In this document: piece after piece, positions 35,385-43,622 of the stretch
How the letters are laid out: each line of letters begins with the position of its first letter
How positions within the stretch are numbered: the first letter of the stretch is position 1
Assembly: GCF_029245835.1 (NCBI RefSeq)
Contig: NZ_JAQWOO010000035.1
Span: forward strand, 1 to 54,676
From: Algibacter sp.
Lineage (GTDB): Bacteria > Bacteroidota > Bacteroidia > Flavobacteriales > Flavobacteriaceae
Direction: 5' to 3'
DNA length: 54,676 nucleotides
Made by a program: the position numbers and the translations under genes
The notes under the pieces: model-generated
Seen by the model: only the letters and a program-made list of their open reading frames with translations
What the model was told of the DNA's origin: nothing
The model's database searches: none

Positions 35385-36664
35385 TTTGCATCACTTTTTT
35401 TGAAAATATACCTAACCGACCATACTATAATCAACAAATATAATAAGTAACGTACAAAGTGAGCAAATACTATACCCTCAACGCCATTTTTTTCGACAAA
35501 ATAAATACCAAGGAAATAAAATAACGCATAAGACATGAATTCCGTTAATATAAATAACTTCCATTTATTTTTTGCTACTAATTGATAAGCCATTACTACA
35601 GCTACTATTTTCACCAAATCACCAATCAACTGCCATTTAAAAAGCACTTTCATTGGCGAAAATGCTTTGGAATAAAGAATCTCAATTATAAAATCCCTAC
35701 CTAAATATATACCTAAAAACATAATTATAAATATGGGTAATATAATTTTATAGATATTAATCAACTCTAGTTTATAGGCTTTAAAACTTTCTATTTTTGC
35801 ATATTTGGGCAATATATAAAGTGTATAAATTCCTGCCATAAAAGATAAATAATAAGTCGACAGACTAGTGATAGCAGTCCAATACCCAGCATTTTGGGAC
35901 GAGATTTCTTCGGTTAGGTAATTCCTTAATTCAATATCAACAAGGTTACTTAATACTACCGCTACAAAGGCCATAATAATGAATCCCATTAATTTTGACC
36001 TGAATAGTTTATTGAATTGGATTTTACTTTTAAGTAATAACTTGATTTCATTTCTACCAAAAACAACAAGAGACAACAATTGTAATACTGGCGTAAGCGT
36101 AACTGCAAGTAACACTCCTGATAATTGATATTTAAAAACAAATAATAAAACTAATAGCGTTGATAAAGCATTGGCTGTAAACGAAATTATAGTAGCTTTT
36201 TTATAATTTGATTTCCCACTAATGATACTAAAACACAAATTATATATTGCTGTAAATGGTAATATAAAAGAGAGAATGATAAATAAATAATCGAATTTAG
36301 CTGTATTAAAAACGTAATTGCTCCAAAATTTTGAACCAAAAAAAAGAACGCAAAAAACTATAATACTGCCAATAACACTGAAGGCCAACGACGTTCCGTA
36401 AAGTTTTTTTAAATGTTGATTTTCGCCTTCGTGTTTCGATTGGTAATTTAACACACCTTGATCTACCCCAAAGGAGGCCCCCAAACCTAATAAAGCCATG
36501 GCATTCTTTAAATTCCCTACTAAAGCCATCCCTTCAGGTCCTAAAAAAACAGCAACAATTTTTTGGGAAAAAATAACTAAAGCAGACCTTCCGAGAACGC
36601 CTAAAGAATTAACTGAAAATAATTTTATCAGAAATAAATCTTTATGTCTATTAAAGAAATTCAA
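35381..36664 (-). CDS. Wzx-like oligosaccharide flippase (second copy)
   Basis: The 427-residue polytopic protein has about 12 helices of the MATE/MVF polysaccharide-export type, beginning near LIKLFSVNSLGVLGRSALVI and with FLGPEGMALVGNLKNAMALL. It resembles the other flippase of this operon (41890-43200): both have the ALxGNL(K/R)N segment and a related C-terminal region (WQLIGDLVKIVAVVMAYQLV here). It flips lipid-linked sugars across the inner membrane. It overlaps genes on both sides by 4 bp. Confidence 0.86.
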   Translation of the reverse strand: MNFFNRHKDLFLIKLFSVNSLGVLGRSALVIFSQKIVAVFLGPEGMALVGNLKNAMALLGLGASFGVDQGVLNYQSKHEGENQHLKKLYGTSLAFSVIGSIIVFCVLFFGSKFWSNYVFNTAKFDYLFIILSFILPFTAIYNLCFSIISGKSNYKKATIISFTANALSTLLVLLFVFKYQLSGVLLAVTLTPVLQLLSLVVFGRNEIKLLLKSKIQFNKLFRSKLMGFIIMAFVAVVLSNLVDIELRNYLTEEISSQNAGYWTAITSLSTYYLSFMAGIYTLYILPKYAKIESFKAYKLELINIYKIILPIFIIMFLGIYLGRDFIIEILYSKAFSPMKVLFKWQLIGDLVKIVAVVMAYQLVAKNKWKLFILTEFMSYALFYFLGIYFVEKNGVEGIVFAHFVRYLLYLLIIVWSVRYIFKKSDAK

Positions 36665-37764
36665 TTAAACGTATTTATTACAGAAACAATTTCACGGATT
36701 TCATTTTCACCGAGTGTTGCATATATTGGCAAGCTTAAAATCTCACTATGAATCTTTTCAGTTACTGAAAAGCTTAAATGATTTAGTTCCCTGTATGCTT
36801 TTTGTTTATGAATAGGAATTGGGTAATGAATTAAAGTTTCTACACTGTTATTTTTAAGATATTCTTTGAGTTCATTACGCTTTTTATGCCTTATCACAAA
36901 TTGATGAAAAACATGAGATTCTATATTTTCACATGCTGGAAGAATTACACCTTTTAGTTCGATGTTATTTAAATAAAACTGGGCAATACTTTGTTGTTTT
37001 TTATTGTCTTGGTCTAAATATTTTAATTTAAGTCTTAAAAATGATGCTTGAAGTTCATCTAATCTACAATTATAGCCTTTATATTCATTTTCATTAGTAG
37101 AGATTCTGCCATAGTTTCTTAGCTGTCTTATCACAGTTTCTAACTCATAATCGTTAGTGGTTACAGCTCCTCCATCTCCTAAGCCCCCAAGGTTTTTTGT
37201 TGGGTAAAAACTAAATGCCGCAGCATGTGATAAATTGCCAGCCTTTCTTCCGTCTAAATGTTTTGCTCCATGAGCTTGTGCTGCATCTTCAACTAACAAT
37301 AAATTGTGTTTTTCACAAAAAAGTTTCAACCGATTTACGTCAAATAATTTCCCATACAAATGCACTCCTAAAATAGCCTTTGTTTTAGAGGTAATATGTT
37401 TTTCCAATTCATTAGGGTCGATATTAAAACTATCTAAAGCAGGTTCAATTAAAACAGGTTTTAACCTACAATGACTTAAAGCCAACACCGATGCAATATA
37501 TGTGTTAGCGGGAACCAATATTTCGTCTCCTTCTTTTAATTTTCCAAGAACTTTGTATGCTTCAAAAATTAATTTAAGCGCATCAAGCCCATTACTAACA
37601 GCTATACAATACTTAACACCACAATAGTTTGCAAACTCAGATTCAAATTTTGACACTTGCTCACCTAAAATATAGTTTCCCGAATTTAAAAACAATTGAA
37701 ACTGCTTTTGAAATGCTTCCTGAAAACGTTCATTTACTTTATGAAGATCTAAGAATTTAATCAT
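36661..37764 (-). CDS. DegT/DnrJ/EryC1 family sugar aminotransferase (FdtB/QdtB-like)
   Basis: The 367-residue PLP enzyme has the Asp160-containing VEDAAQAHGA motif and the Schiff-base lysine Lys190 in SFYPTKNLGG, followed by LGDGGAVTTND. Together with the ketoisomerase at 34965 it should make a dTDP-3-amino-3,6-dideoxyhexose. It overlaps the acyltransferase-like gene upstream and the flippase downstream by 4 bp each. Exact sugar is inferred from context; ArnB/PglE-like 4-amination is less likely given the FdtA-type partner. Confidence 0.88.
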   Translation of the reverse strand: MIKFLDLHKVNERFQEAFQKQFQLFLNSGNYILGEQVSKFESEFANYCGVKYCIAVSNGLDALKLIFEAYKVLGKLKEGDEILVPANTYIASVLALSHCRLKPVLIEPALDSFNIDPNELEKHITSKTKAILGVHLYGKLFDVNRLKLFCEKHNLLLVEDAAQAHGAKHLDGRKAGNLSHAAAFSFYPTKNLGGLGDGGAVTTNDYELETVIRQLRNYGRISTNENEYKGYNCRLDELQASFLRLKLKYLDQDNKKQQSIAQFYLNNIELKGVILPACENIESHVFHQFVIRHKKRNELKEYLKNNSVETLIHYPIPIHKQKAYRELNHLSFSVTEKIHSEILSLPIYATLGENEIREIVSVINTFN

Positions 37765-38741
37765 ACAAAAACGTTTTCTAAAAGTTTACAATTGTCAACA
37801 TTAATATTATAGAAATCATGCGAAACTGATCGACCTCCAAAACTTTCTTTCCAGGATTGCAATCCATCATTAATAAACTGTCCTTCCCCTTCATTTGAAA
37901 TTCCAAAATCAAAGAATCGCTTATTTTTATAAACTTTGTTAATTAAATAATCTAGAATAACATCTAGTCCGCCATCAAAATTCTTAATAGGATGCTTAGA
38001 TATATATTGTGCATGAGCTACATTTTCAGTTTCAAAAATCGTAATACCTGCAACAATATCGTCTTCATGGTAAGCATTAAATTGTCTTATATGATTTGGG
38101 AAACTCTTTTTAAGCAATGTTATTTCTTCCAAAGAATGAACTGGAGAAACATTGAATTTAGCTTTTAAATTAGGAATTAAAATTTGAGACCAGAAGTCTT
38201 CAAAACAATCTGTTTCCTTTACAACCAAACCTAAATCTCTTCCTTTTTTTAAATTTCTTTGTCTGTTTAAAGACTTTATTCTGGAGACACTAAATTGATG
38301 TACTACCGTTGTTATATCTTTTCTAAATAATTCTGCCTTAAGCTTAAAAAGTACATAATCAATTTCATCACTTGGTAAAGTATTATAAATTCTAGGAACT
38401 GGTTTTAATATCACTGTTTTAATTCCTAAATCTTTTAAAAACCATAAAATAGCCTCAAAAGTTTTTAAGGCGTCTTTTAAAGTGCTTTTTTTACTTAAAA
38501 CTAACCCACCATAAGATAATCCTTGATGCGAAAAAACAGTGTCATTTACTCTATTTAATGGCATTATAGAAACCAAACTATTTTTTTTAAAAAACAATAA
38601 AGAAAAATCTTCAAACCTATCGGCATGGTATTCCATAAAATCTCTATGCAACATAAATGTAGCATTTTTAGCGCCTTCAACAAAAAGATTCCACTGACTG
38701 TAAAAGTCTGAAGTATAACGTACAACCTGATACTTACTCAT
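37761..38741 (-). CDS. GNAT/FemAB-like acyltransferase
   Basis: The 326-residue protein shows the Acetyltransf_6/FemAB-like layout: N-terminal FMLHRDFMEYHADRFEDFSL, a central VAGITIFETENVAHAQYISK segment and C-terminal FFDFGISNEGEGQFINDGLQ, a hallmark of this family. It probably transfers an acyl or aminoacyl group, plausibly the N-acyl group on the 3-amino sugar made by the neighbours. It starts 3 bp after the sulfatase-like gene and overlaps the aminotransferase by 4 bp. The exact donor is unknown. Confidence 0.8.
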   Translation of the reverse strand: MSKYQVVRYTSDFYSQWNLFVEGAKNATFMLHRDFMEYHADRFEDFSLLFFKKNSLVSIMPLNRVNDTVFSHQGLSYGGLVLSKKSTLKDALKTFEAILWFLKDLGIKTVILKPVPRIYNTLPSDEIDYVLFKLKAELFRKDITTVVHQFSVSRIKSLNRQRNLKKGRDLGLVVKETDCFEDFWSQILIPNLKAKFNVSPVHSLEEITLLKKSFPNHIRQFNAYHEDDIVAGITIFETENVAHAQYISKHPIKNFDGGLDVILDYLINKVYKNKRFFDFGISNEGEGQFINDGLQSWKESFGGRSVSHDFYNINVDNCKLLENVFV

Positions 38742-38744
38742 CTT

Positions 38745-40229
38745 TTATTTTTCTAGTTTTTCTGAAACCACAAGTCCATTTTTGTCGATTAATCTATAAA
38801 TAGACATCCCAATTTTATTTTCTTTACGCAACTGATAACTTCCATCCTCTTCCAAGTAGTTTAAATACGCTGAATTTTTACTTAAAGCGGAAAATAAAAC
38901 CCTAAATATATTTACATTGGTCTTTAATGCTTTATCATACTTCAAGTTATCGATCTTATTCCATTTTATAGAACACAAAGTACTAAATAAAGAATTAACA
39001 AGAAATTCATCATTAGTAGAATAAAAATCTTTATAATTCTCTATACCAACCCAACCTCCGTGATCTGCAGCTACAATTATTATGGCGTTAGGGTCTTTTT
39101 CAGTTATCAGATTTATTATTTTTTTTACCCAAATACTGGCATTATCTAATTTATTTAAATAATCGTTACGTTCAATTTCTTTAGATTCTTTATAGTGAAC
39201 ATGGTGCGGAATTAGTTTTTGTATAAAGAAGAATTTTGGGTTTACACTATTTTTATCTCTTTTGATAACGTTTTCCAAATCCTTAAAAACATCCCTCTTT
39301 ATATTCTGTCCACTACTAAAAAAAGGAATGTTTTTCAAATCAATATTTTGGTAAGAATAACTGTTTTTTGTTAAGTTTTGCTGAAAATAGTCGTCTTCAA
39401 CAATAAAATAACTCTGGTAGCCATTATTATGGAGAATATCGATAACACTGTTATCGCCATTTAGAATAGATCTTGCTCTTGGCATCTCCATTGCAGGTAA
39501 CAAAGTCTCTCCAAAATAATGGTGTTTCATTGTAAACAGAGAAGCGTTAGATACCAATGTTGAAGAATAATTGCTCCTAAAATCATGGTAAACATGAAAG
39601 TCTTTATTTTCTAACCAATTGTACAAATCACTACTTGATTGGTACACTTTATTTTCTAAAGTTTTTTTACTAACGTAACCATCTGGCTGTATAAAATAAA
39701 TATTTGGCTTTTCTATTAATTTTACATTACCAATATTATCGGGTAAATTTTTCCAATTATCTTTTGTCAAAAAATGGCTATATAAAACTAGGATTAATTT
39801 TGGAACAACTAGAAATGCCATTAATAACTGAAAAACTATGGCTTTTTTTAAATGCTTTTTTAACAAAAAACCAAAAATAGTGGCAATAACAAGCCCAATT
39901 AATAAATATTCTTTTCTTATACCCCAAGTGCTTATAATTACAAATAAGGCAAAAAAAACAAAATTGTTGAGTGTAAATAATAGAGCTTCGTGTTTTTTTA
40001 TAACATGTAATTTAGCTCCTATAATTTTGATGAAATACGATCCGAAAATTGGAAGTAATAAAAACAATAAAACTAATACAACAAAATGGCTTTTGGAATC
40101 TACAAGTGGAAAATTAGAATTGTAGTATTTAAAAAAAGGATATATTCCAGCCGATAAACCAACTAGCCATGGTATCTGTTTCGAATCGCTAAGAAAGTTT
40201 AAAATATATGTTCTTAGCCTCTTAAACAT
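38745..40229 (-). CDS. Sulfatase/alkaline-phosphatase superfamily membrane enzyme
   Basis: The 494-residue protein has four to five N-terminal membrane helices (to about residue 145) and a periplasmic catalytic domain starting near NIYFIQPDGYVSKKTL, with later HVHYKES and the metal motif IIIVAADHGGW. This is the arrangement of LtaS/EptA-like phosphoglycerol or phosphoethanolamine transferases and of related sulfatases. It probably decorates the glycan outside the inner membrane. It overlaps the upstream methyltransferase gene by 8 bp. Group transferred is unknown; absence of a Cys-x-Pro-x-Arg sulfatase signature argues against a true sulfatase. Confidence 0.8.
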   Translation of the reverse strand: MFKRLRTYILNFLSDSKQIPWLVGLSAGIYPFFKYYNSNFPLVDSKSHFVVLVLLFLLLPIFGSYFIKIIGAKLHVIKKHEALLFTLNNFVFFALFVIISTWGIRKEYLLIGLVIATIFGFLLKKHLKKAIVFQLLMAFLVVPKLILVLYSHFLTKDNWKNLPDNIGNVKLIEKPNIYFIQPDGYVSKKTLENKVYQSSSDLYNWLENKDFHVYHDFRSNYSSTLVSNASLFTMKHHYFGETLLPAMEMPRARSILNGDNSVIDILHNNGYQSYFIVEDDYFQQNLTKNSYSYQNIDLKNIPFFSSGQNIKRDVFKDLENVIKRDKNSVNPKFFFIQKLIPHHVHYKESKEIERNDYLNKLDNASIWVKKIINLITEKDPNAIIIVAADHGGWVGIENYKDFYSTNDEFLVNSLFSTLCSIKWNKIDNLKYDKALKTNVNIFRVLFSALSKNSAYLNYLEEDGSYQLRKENKIGMSIYRLIDKNGLVVSEKLEK

Positions 40230-41607
40230 CTTTCTTTTTTAACAAATACATAACACGCTTAGAATTGTTTATTTCTAGTTTTTCAACAATATCAAAATAA
40301 CATTCATAAATCTCCTCGAAAGATTGTATGTTATAAAAATTAAAATATGCTTTAAATTCTCTTTTAGAATTTAATAATCGTTCTACCCAAGAATCTTCTC
40401 GTTTTGGAAACTCAATAATTAAATATTTTGAAAACGACGCAAAAAATTCTGCAGACATTGCAAAAGGAATATTTCCAGATAAAGACATATGATGTATGAC
40501 CGCTAAAGCCATGGTTAATTCCGGCTTAAAAGCTTTTATTCTGTGTAAAAAAGACGCACGCTCTTCACTATTAAAACCAATAGACGCTGAGGGATTTAAC
40601 ACATCCAAAACAAATGGTGTTATATAACTTTCTGTTTTATCATGTAATATTTTATAATTAAAATCTACAGCATTATTATCTATATCACAGATTAAGGCAT
40701 GCTCTATATGCTGTTCAATTCGTCTTACAAAAGTGCCATCATTTCCCCCAATATCAATCAATGTTTTGGTTTTTAGATTACTTATCCATTGATTAATAAT
40801 TTTTGTTTTTTGTAGAAAAGCTGATTCTGTATAATTAATCTTGTTATAATAATCACCCCATTCTGACTGTTCATTGAGCTTAATTTTCTTTATAAAATCA
40901 TAAAGACTCTTAACGATATTTAATTGGGCCTTTTTGGATAATGACGTTTTTCTTGCTTTCCCTTTATAATCTGCCTTATAGTCGTTTTCATATTTTGCCA
41001 ATAAATGAACATTTGAATACACAAATGGGTTAAGAAAAGTTTTAAGCGGAAGCATTGAAGACAGCATTTTAACAGGTATACCATCAATAAAATTACTCAT
41101 TAATTTTAAAGTTGGGGCACCATGATATTTTGCCAAAAGAAGCGGTCCAAAAAAATGAGAAACAAACTGTTTAAAAGCTCTCCATGGCTCATTAGTTTGG
41201 TAAAAATCAAAAGATAAAGTATCAATAAAAATTGGCTTACCACTATGAAATGTTACATTAAAAGCTGAAGCATCCTTTAGAGACATATCATTATCTAAAC
41301 AAAATTTCTGTATTTTAAGTGTTAATAATGCAGCGTCTTTATATTGATTAAAACTCCATTCATAAGGATAGGTAACAAAAGGAATTTGTTCTGGTTGTAT
41401 AACGATTTGAGAGGTGTCGGCAAACACTTCTTCGTGCTTTATTAACAAACCAGCCGAAAACAACTTTTTAAACAGTTCTTTTTCTTTTAAAGTTTGATAC
41501 TGTTTAAAATAAATAGGGTTGATTCTACGTTTAACAACACCGTTATCAACAAACACATACCCGGAAGGATCTCTAAAAGAAGCGGAATGATTTTTTTTAC
41601 TTATCAC
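40222..41607 (-). CDS. Large SAM-dependent methyltransferase (NoeA-like)
   Basis: The 461-residue protein has an N-terminal 240-residue part (FRDPSGYVFVDNGVVKRRIN; FNVTFHSGKPIFIDTLSFDF) that looks kinase-like in its DxxxxN and IDTLSF motifs, then a SAM domain with TLIDIGGNDGTFVRRIEQH, and AVIHHMSLSGNIPFAMSAEF. The first part resembles the N-terminal region of nodulation protein NoeA-type methyltransferases. It overlaps the small membrane protein gene upstream by 11 bp and the membrane transferase downstream by 8 bp, so the three products form a unit. Substrate unknown, presumably the lipid-linked glycan. Confidence 0.8.
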   Translation of the reverse strand: MISKKNHSASFRDPSGYVFVDNGVVKRRINPIYFKQYQTLKEKELFKKLFSAGLLIKHEEVFADTSQIVIQPEQIPFVTYPYEWSFNQYKDAALLTLKIQKFCLDNDMSLKDASAFNVTFHSGKPIFIDTLSFDFYQTNEPWRAFKQFVSHFFGPLLLAKYHGAPTLKLMSNFIDGIPVKMLSSMLPLKTFLNPFVYSNVHLLAKYENDYKADYKGKARKTSLSKKAQLNIVKSLYDFIKKIKLNEQSEWGDYYNKINYTESAFLQKTKIINQWISNLKTKTLIDIGGNDGTFVRRIEQHIEHALICDIDNNAVDFNYKILHDKTESYITPFVLDVLNPSASIGFNSEERASFLHRIKAFKPELTMALAVIHHMSLSGNIPFAMSAEFFASFSKYLIIEFPKREDSWVERLLNSKREFKAYFNFYNIQSFEEIYECYFDIVEKLEINNSKRVMYLLKKKDV

Positions 41608-41803
41608 TTTTAGATTCGTTTTCTACATCAGCAGTATCTGACACCTCTATGTCGTCATAAAAATCACTTTTCTTGGTTATTCCAAAAAAGACTTTTAATT
41701 TGTAAACTAAATTCTTAGAAAACATAAAGACACCTGCCACAGCCGCAACAATAGCCTGAACTATCATAGCTCCCAATCCTGGATCAAAATAAAGAAATTG
41801 CAT
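41597..41803 (-). CDS. Small single-pass membrane protein with FDPG motif
   Basis: The 68-residue protein begins MQFLYFDPGLGAMIVQAIVA, has one membrane helix (about 11-29), a basic stretch and an acidic polar tail. Small proteins with a 'YFDPGxGxxxxQ' N-terminus, as I recall them, occur beside NoeA-like methyltransferases and sulfatase-superfamily genes in glycan loci of many bacteria; I know no described function. It could anchor the methyltransferase at the membrane. It overlaps that gene by 11 bp. Confidence 0.75.
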   Translation of the reverse strand: MQFLYFDPGLGAMIVQAIVAAVAGVFMFSKNLVYKLKVFFGITKKSDFYDDIEVSDTADVENESKSDK

Positions 41804-41889
41804 AAATTTTATTTTATCACAAAAGTAGTTAAAATTAATTTTTCACAGCTTAAACAAGGTCCAAATATTTCCAATTCAAATAAAAACAA

Positions 41890-43200
41890 CTAAGACAATT
41901 TATTATTTTCTTTTTCTAGACCAAAAAGAGAGCTTCCAAAAATTAGTAAAATAATACCATAGTACATCATGTAACTTACAAAATGAGCAACTACTGCACC
42001 TTTAACATGATCAAATAAATCAATAAAATAAACACTAGTGGTATATAAGATAATGACTAAGAAGGCTTCAGTTAAAATATAGTGCCAAAACATTTTTTTA
42101 GCTAAAAACTGATAAGCAATTACAATAGATAATATTTTTATAAAATCGCCTAACAATTGAAATAAAAATAAATCTTCAACAGGTTCAAATTCTTTTGAAA
42201 AGATTGCTAATACTATATAATGCTTCAATAAATAGATAATAAGTAAGCCAACTGCCAAAATAGGTATTATAGTTTTATAAAAACTTAAAACTTCTTTCCT
42301 AAACGCTTTAGTATCATTTATTTCTGAAAACCTTGGTAAAAGATATAAAGCTAGTAACGAGCTAACTAACATTAAATAGTAGCTAGATATCCGCGTCATA
42401 GCTTCCCAAAAACCAGCATCTTTATAACCAATATTTTCAATAATATAAGACCTAATTGCAATAGCAACAAATGGCAAAAAGACAGCCGTAAAAAGCGCCA
42501 TTAAAGAATAAGGGCTTAGACTTTTTAATACGCTATAGCTAACCCTACTAGCCTTAATCGTTGACACTAAACTTTTTCTATTTGTTATAGCAACTAAAGT
42601 GATTAAAAATATCAAGGATTCTGCGATAACAACAGAAATTAAAGCACCATCAATCTTGTTTTGATAAATTAAAAGTAATGCAATAGAAACACTTAATATC
42701 TGTCCTATAATATTAATAATGATTAAAATCTTATACTTCGAAAATCCATTCATTATAGAAAATGAAAACATATTTAAAGCATAAAAAGGGAGTACTATGG
42801 CAAAAACTCTAATAACATTTGCGTAATCATTATACGTAGGAAATATAATGTTGTTAATCCACTCTGCATTGAAATAACAAAAAAAAGAAACTATAATTGT
42901 AGAAACAAAACCCGCATAGTATATCGTAGAAAGCGTTTTACTTAATTCTATACTGTTTTCCTTAAATTCTGCAACATATTTAACGGCACCTTTATAAAAA
43001 CCTAACGTAGAAACCGTTTGAAAAGAACCAACAAAGTTTCGTAGATTACCTATCAATGCTAAACCCTCAGCCCCAATAAAAACGGCAATAGCCTTTGATG
43101 TTAATATTCCAGCTATTATTCTGGTTAGTACTGATGCGGTTTGTAATGAAACTATTTTTACTAAAACCTTATTATTTATATAGTCTATTAATTTTTTCAA
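41890..43200 (-). CDS. Wzx-like oligosaccharide flippase (first copy)
   Basis: The 436-residue protein has about 12 membrane helices and the Wzx/MVF pattern: LTSKAIAVFIGAEGLALIGN near the N-terminus, then FQLLGDFIKILSIVIAYQFL and TEAFLVIILYTTSVYF near the C-terminus. It is related to the second flippase of the operon. It is the first gene after a promoter and leader hairpin at 43266-43309, so it opens the minus-strand glycan operon. It is followed, after 86 bp, by the small FDPG protein. Confidence 0.86.
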   Translation of the reverse strand: MKKLIDYINNKVLVKIVSLQTASVLTRIIAGILTSKAIAVFIGAEGLALIGNLRNFVGSFQTVSTLGFYKGAVKYVAEFKENSIELSKTLSTIYYAGFVSTIIVSFFCYFNAEWINNIIFPTYNDYANVIRVFAIVLPFYALNMFSFSIMNGFSKYKILIIINIIGQILSVSIALLLIYQNKIDGALISVVIAESLIFLITLVAITNRKSLVSTIKASRVSYSVLKSLSPYSLMALFTAVFLPFVAIAIRSYIIENIGYKDAGFWEAMTRISSYYLMLVSSLLALYLLPRFSEINDTKAFRKEVLSFYKTIIPILAVGLLIIYLLKHYIVLAIFSKEFEPVEDLFLFQLLGDFIKILSIVIAYQFLAKKMFWHYILTEAFLVIILYTTSVYFIDLFDHVKGAVVAHFVSYMMYYGIILLIFGSSLFGLEKENNKLS

Positions 43201-43265
43201 TTAATATATAATTTCCATGATAATTAAATTTCTAAACATAAGTTTATGCCTTATAAACGCTGTAA

Positions 43266-43298
43266 ACTACATATTATTCTTCTAGAATATTATGTAGT
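43266..43298 (-). promoter_or_regulatory. Leader hairpin of the minus-strand glycan operon
   Basis: Two 15-nt arms (43266-43280 and 43284-43298) pair with one mismatch around a 3-nt loop, within the first nucleotides of the expected transcript. There is no T-run on the minus strand. It may stabilise the 5' end or be a regulator-binding site. Confidence 0.6.
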
Positions 43299-43301
43299 AT
43301 T

Positions 43302-43309
43302 CAAATATA
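43302..43309 (-). promoter_or_regulatory. -7 element of the minus-strand glycan operon
   Basis: TATATTTG on the minus strand matches the TAnnTTTG consensus and sits just upstream of the leader hairpin, about 100 bp before the flippase start. No clear TTTG is seen 19 bp upstream. Confidence 0.5.
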
Positions 43310-43386
43310 CAAAATCATTTTACGTTTAAATATTTTACTTTACCAAAAGGTAAGTGATTATAACATGAAAATTTATATTTATAAAA

Positions 43387-43620
43387 TTAATTCTGCCGCT
43401 TTAAAATGTAGAGTATATTAATACATAAAATTGCAATATTGGTTATAATTATAGGTTTGGATATGGGTTGAAGCATAAACCCATAAGATACAAATAGTAA
43501 ACACCCAAAGGCATTTACTATTCGTAATTTAGTTACAGATTTCATTAAAAATGAGATTAAAACGGTTGCCATAGCTACATAACCAATCCATTCTACCCAC
43601 GAAATCCCTAAGAATTCCAA
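43387..43620 (-). CDS. Small inner membrane protein, YgjV-like
   Basis: The 77-residue protein has three short membrane helices: WVEWIGYVAMATVLISFLM, LRIVNAFGCLLFVSYGFM and PIIITNIAILCINILYIL. The 'GYxAmaxxxxSF...LRxxNxxGcxxF..YG' pattern is that of YgjV-type inner-membrane proteins, sometimes misnamed uroporphyrinogen decarboxylase in this phylum. Function unknown. It begins 2 bp after the typA stop and is probably in its transcript. Confidence 0.75.
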   Translation of the reverse strand: MEFLGISWVEWIGYVAMATVLISFLMKSVTKLRIVNAFGCLLFVSYGFMLQPISKPIIITNIAILCINILYILKRQN

Positions 43621-43622
43621 TG

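Noticed and set aside
43201-43386. Phase-variable (invertible) promoter before the glycan operon
   Set aside because: The inverted repeat has only a 3-nt loop, so nothing could be inverted between its arms, and no neighbouring invertase gene exists.
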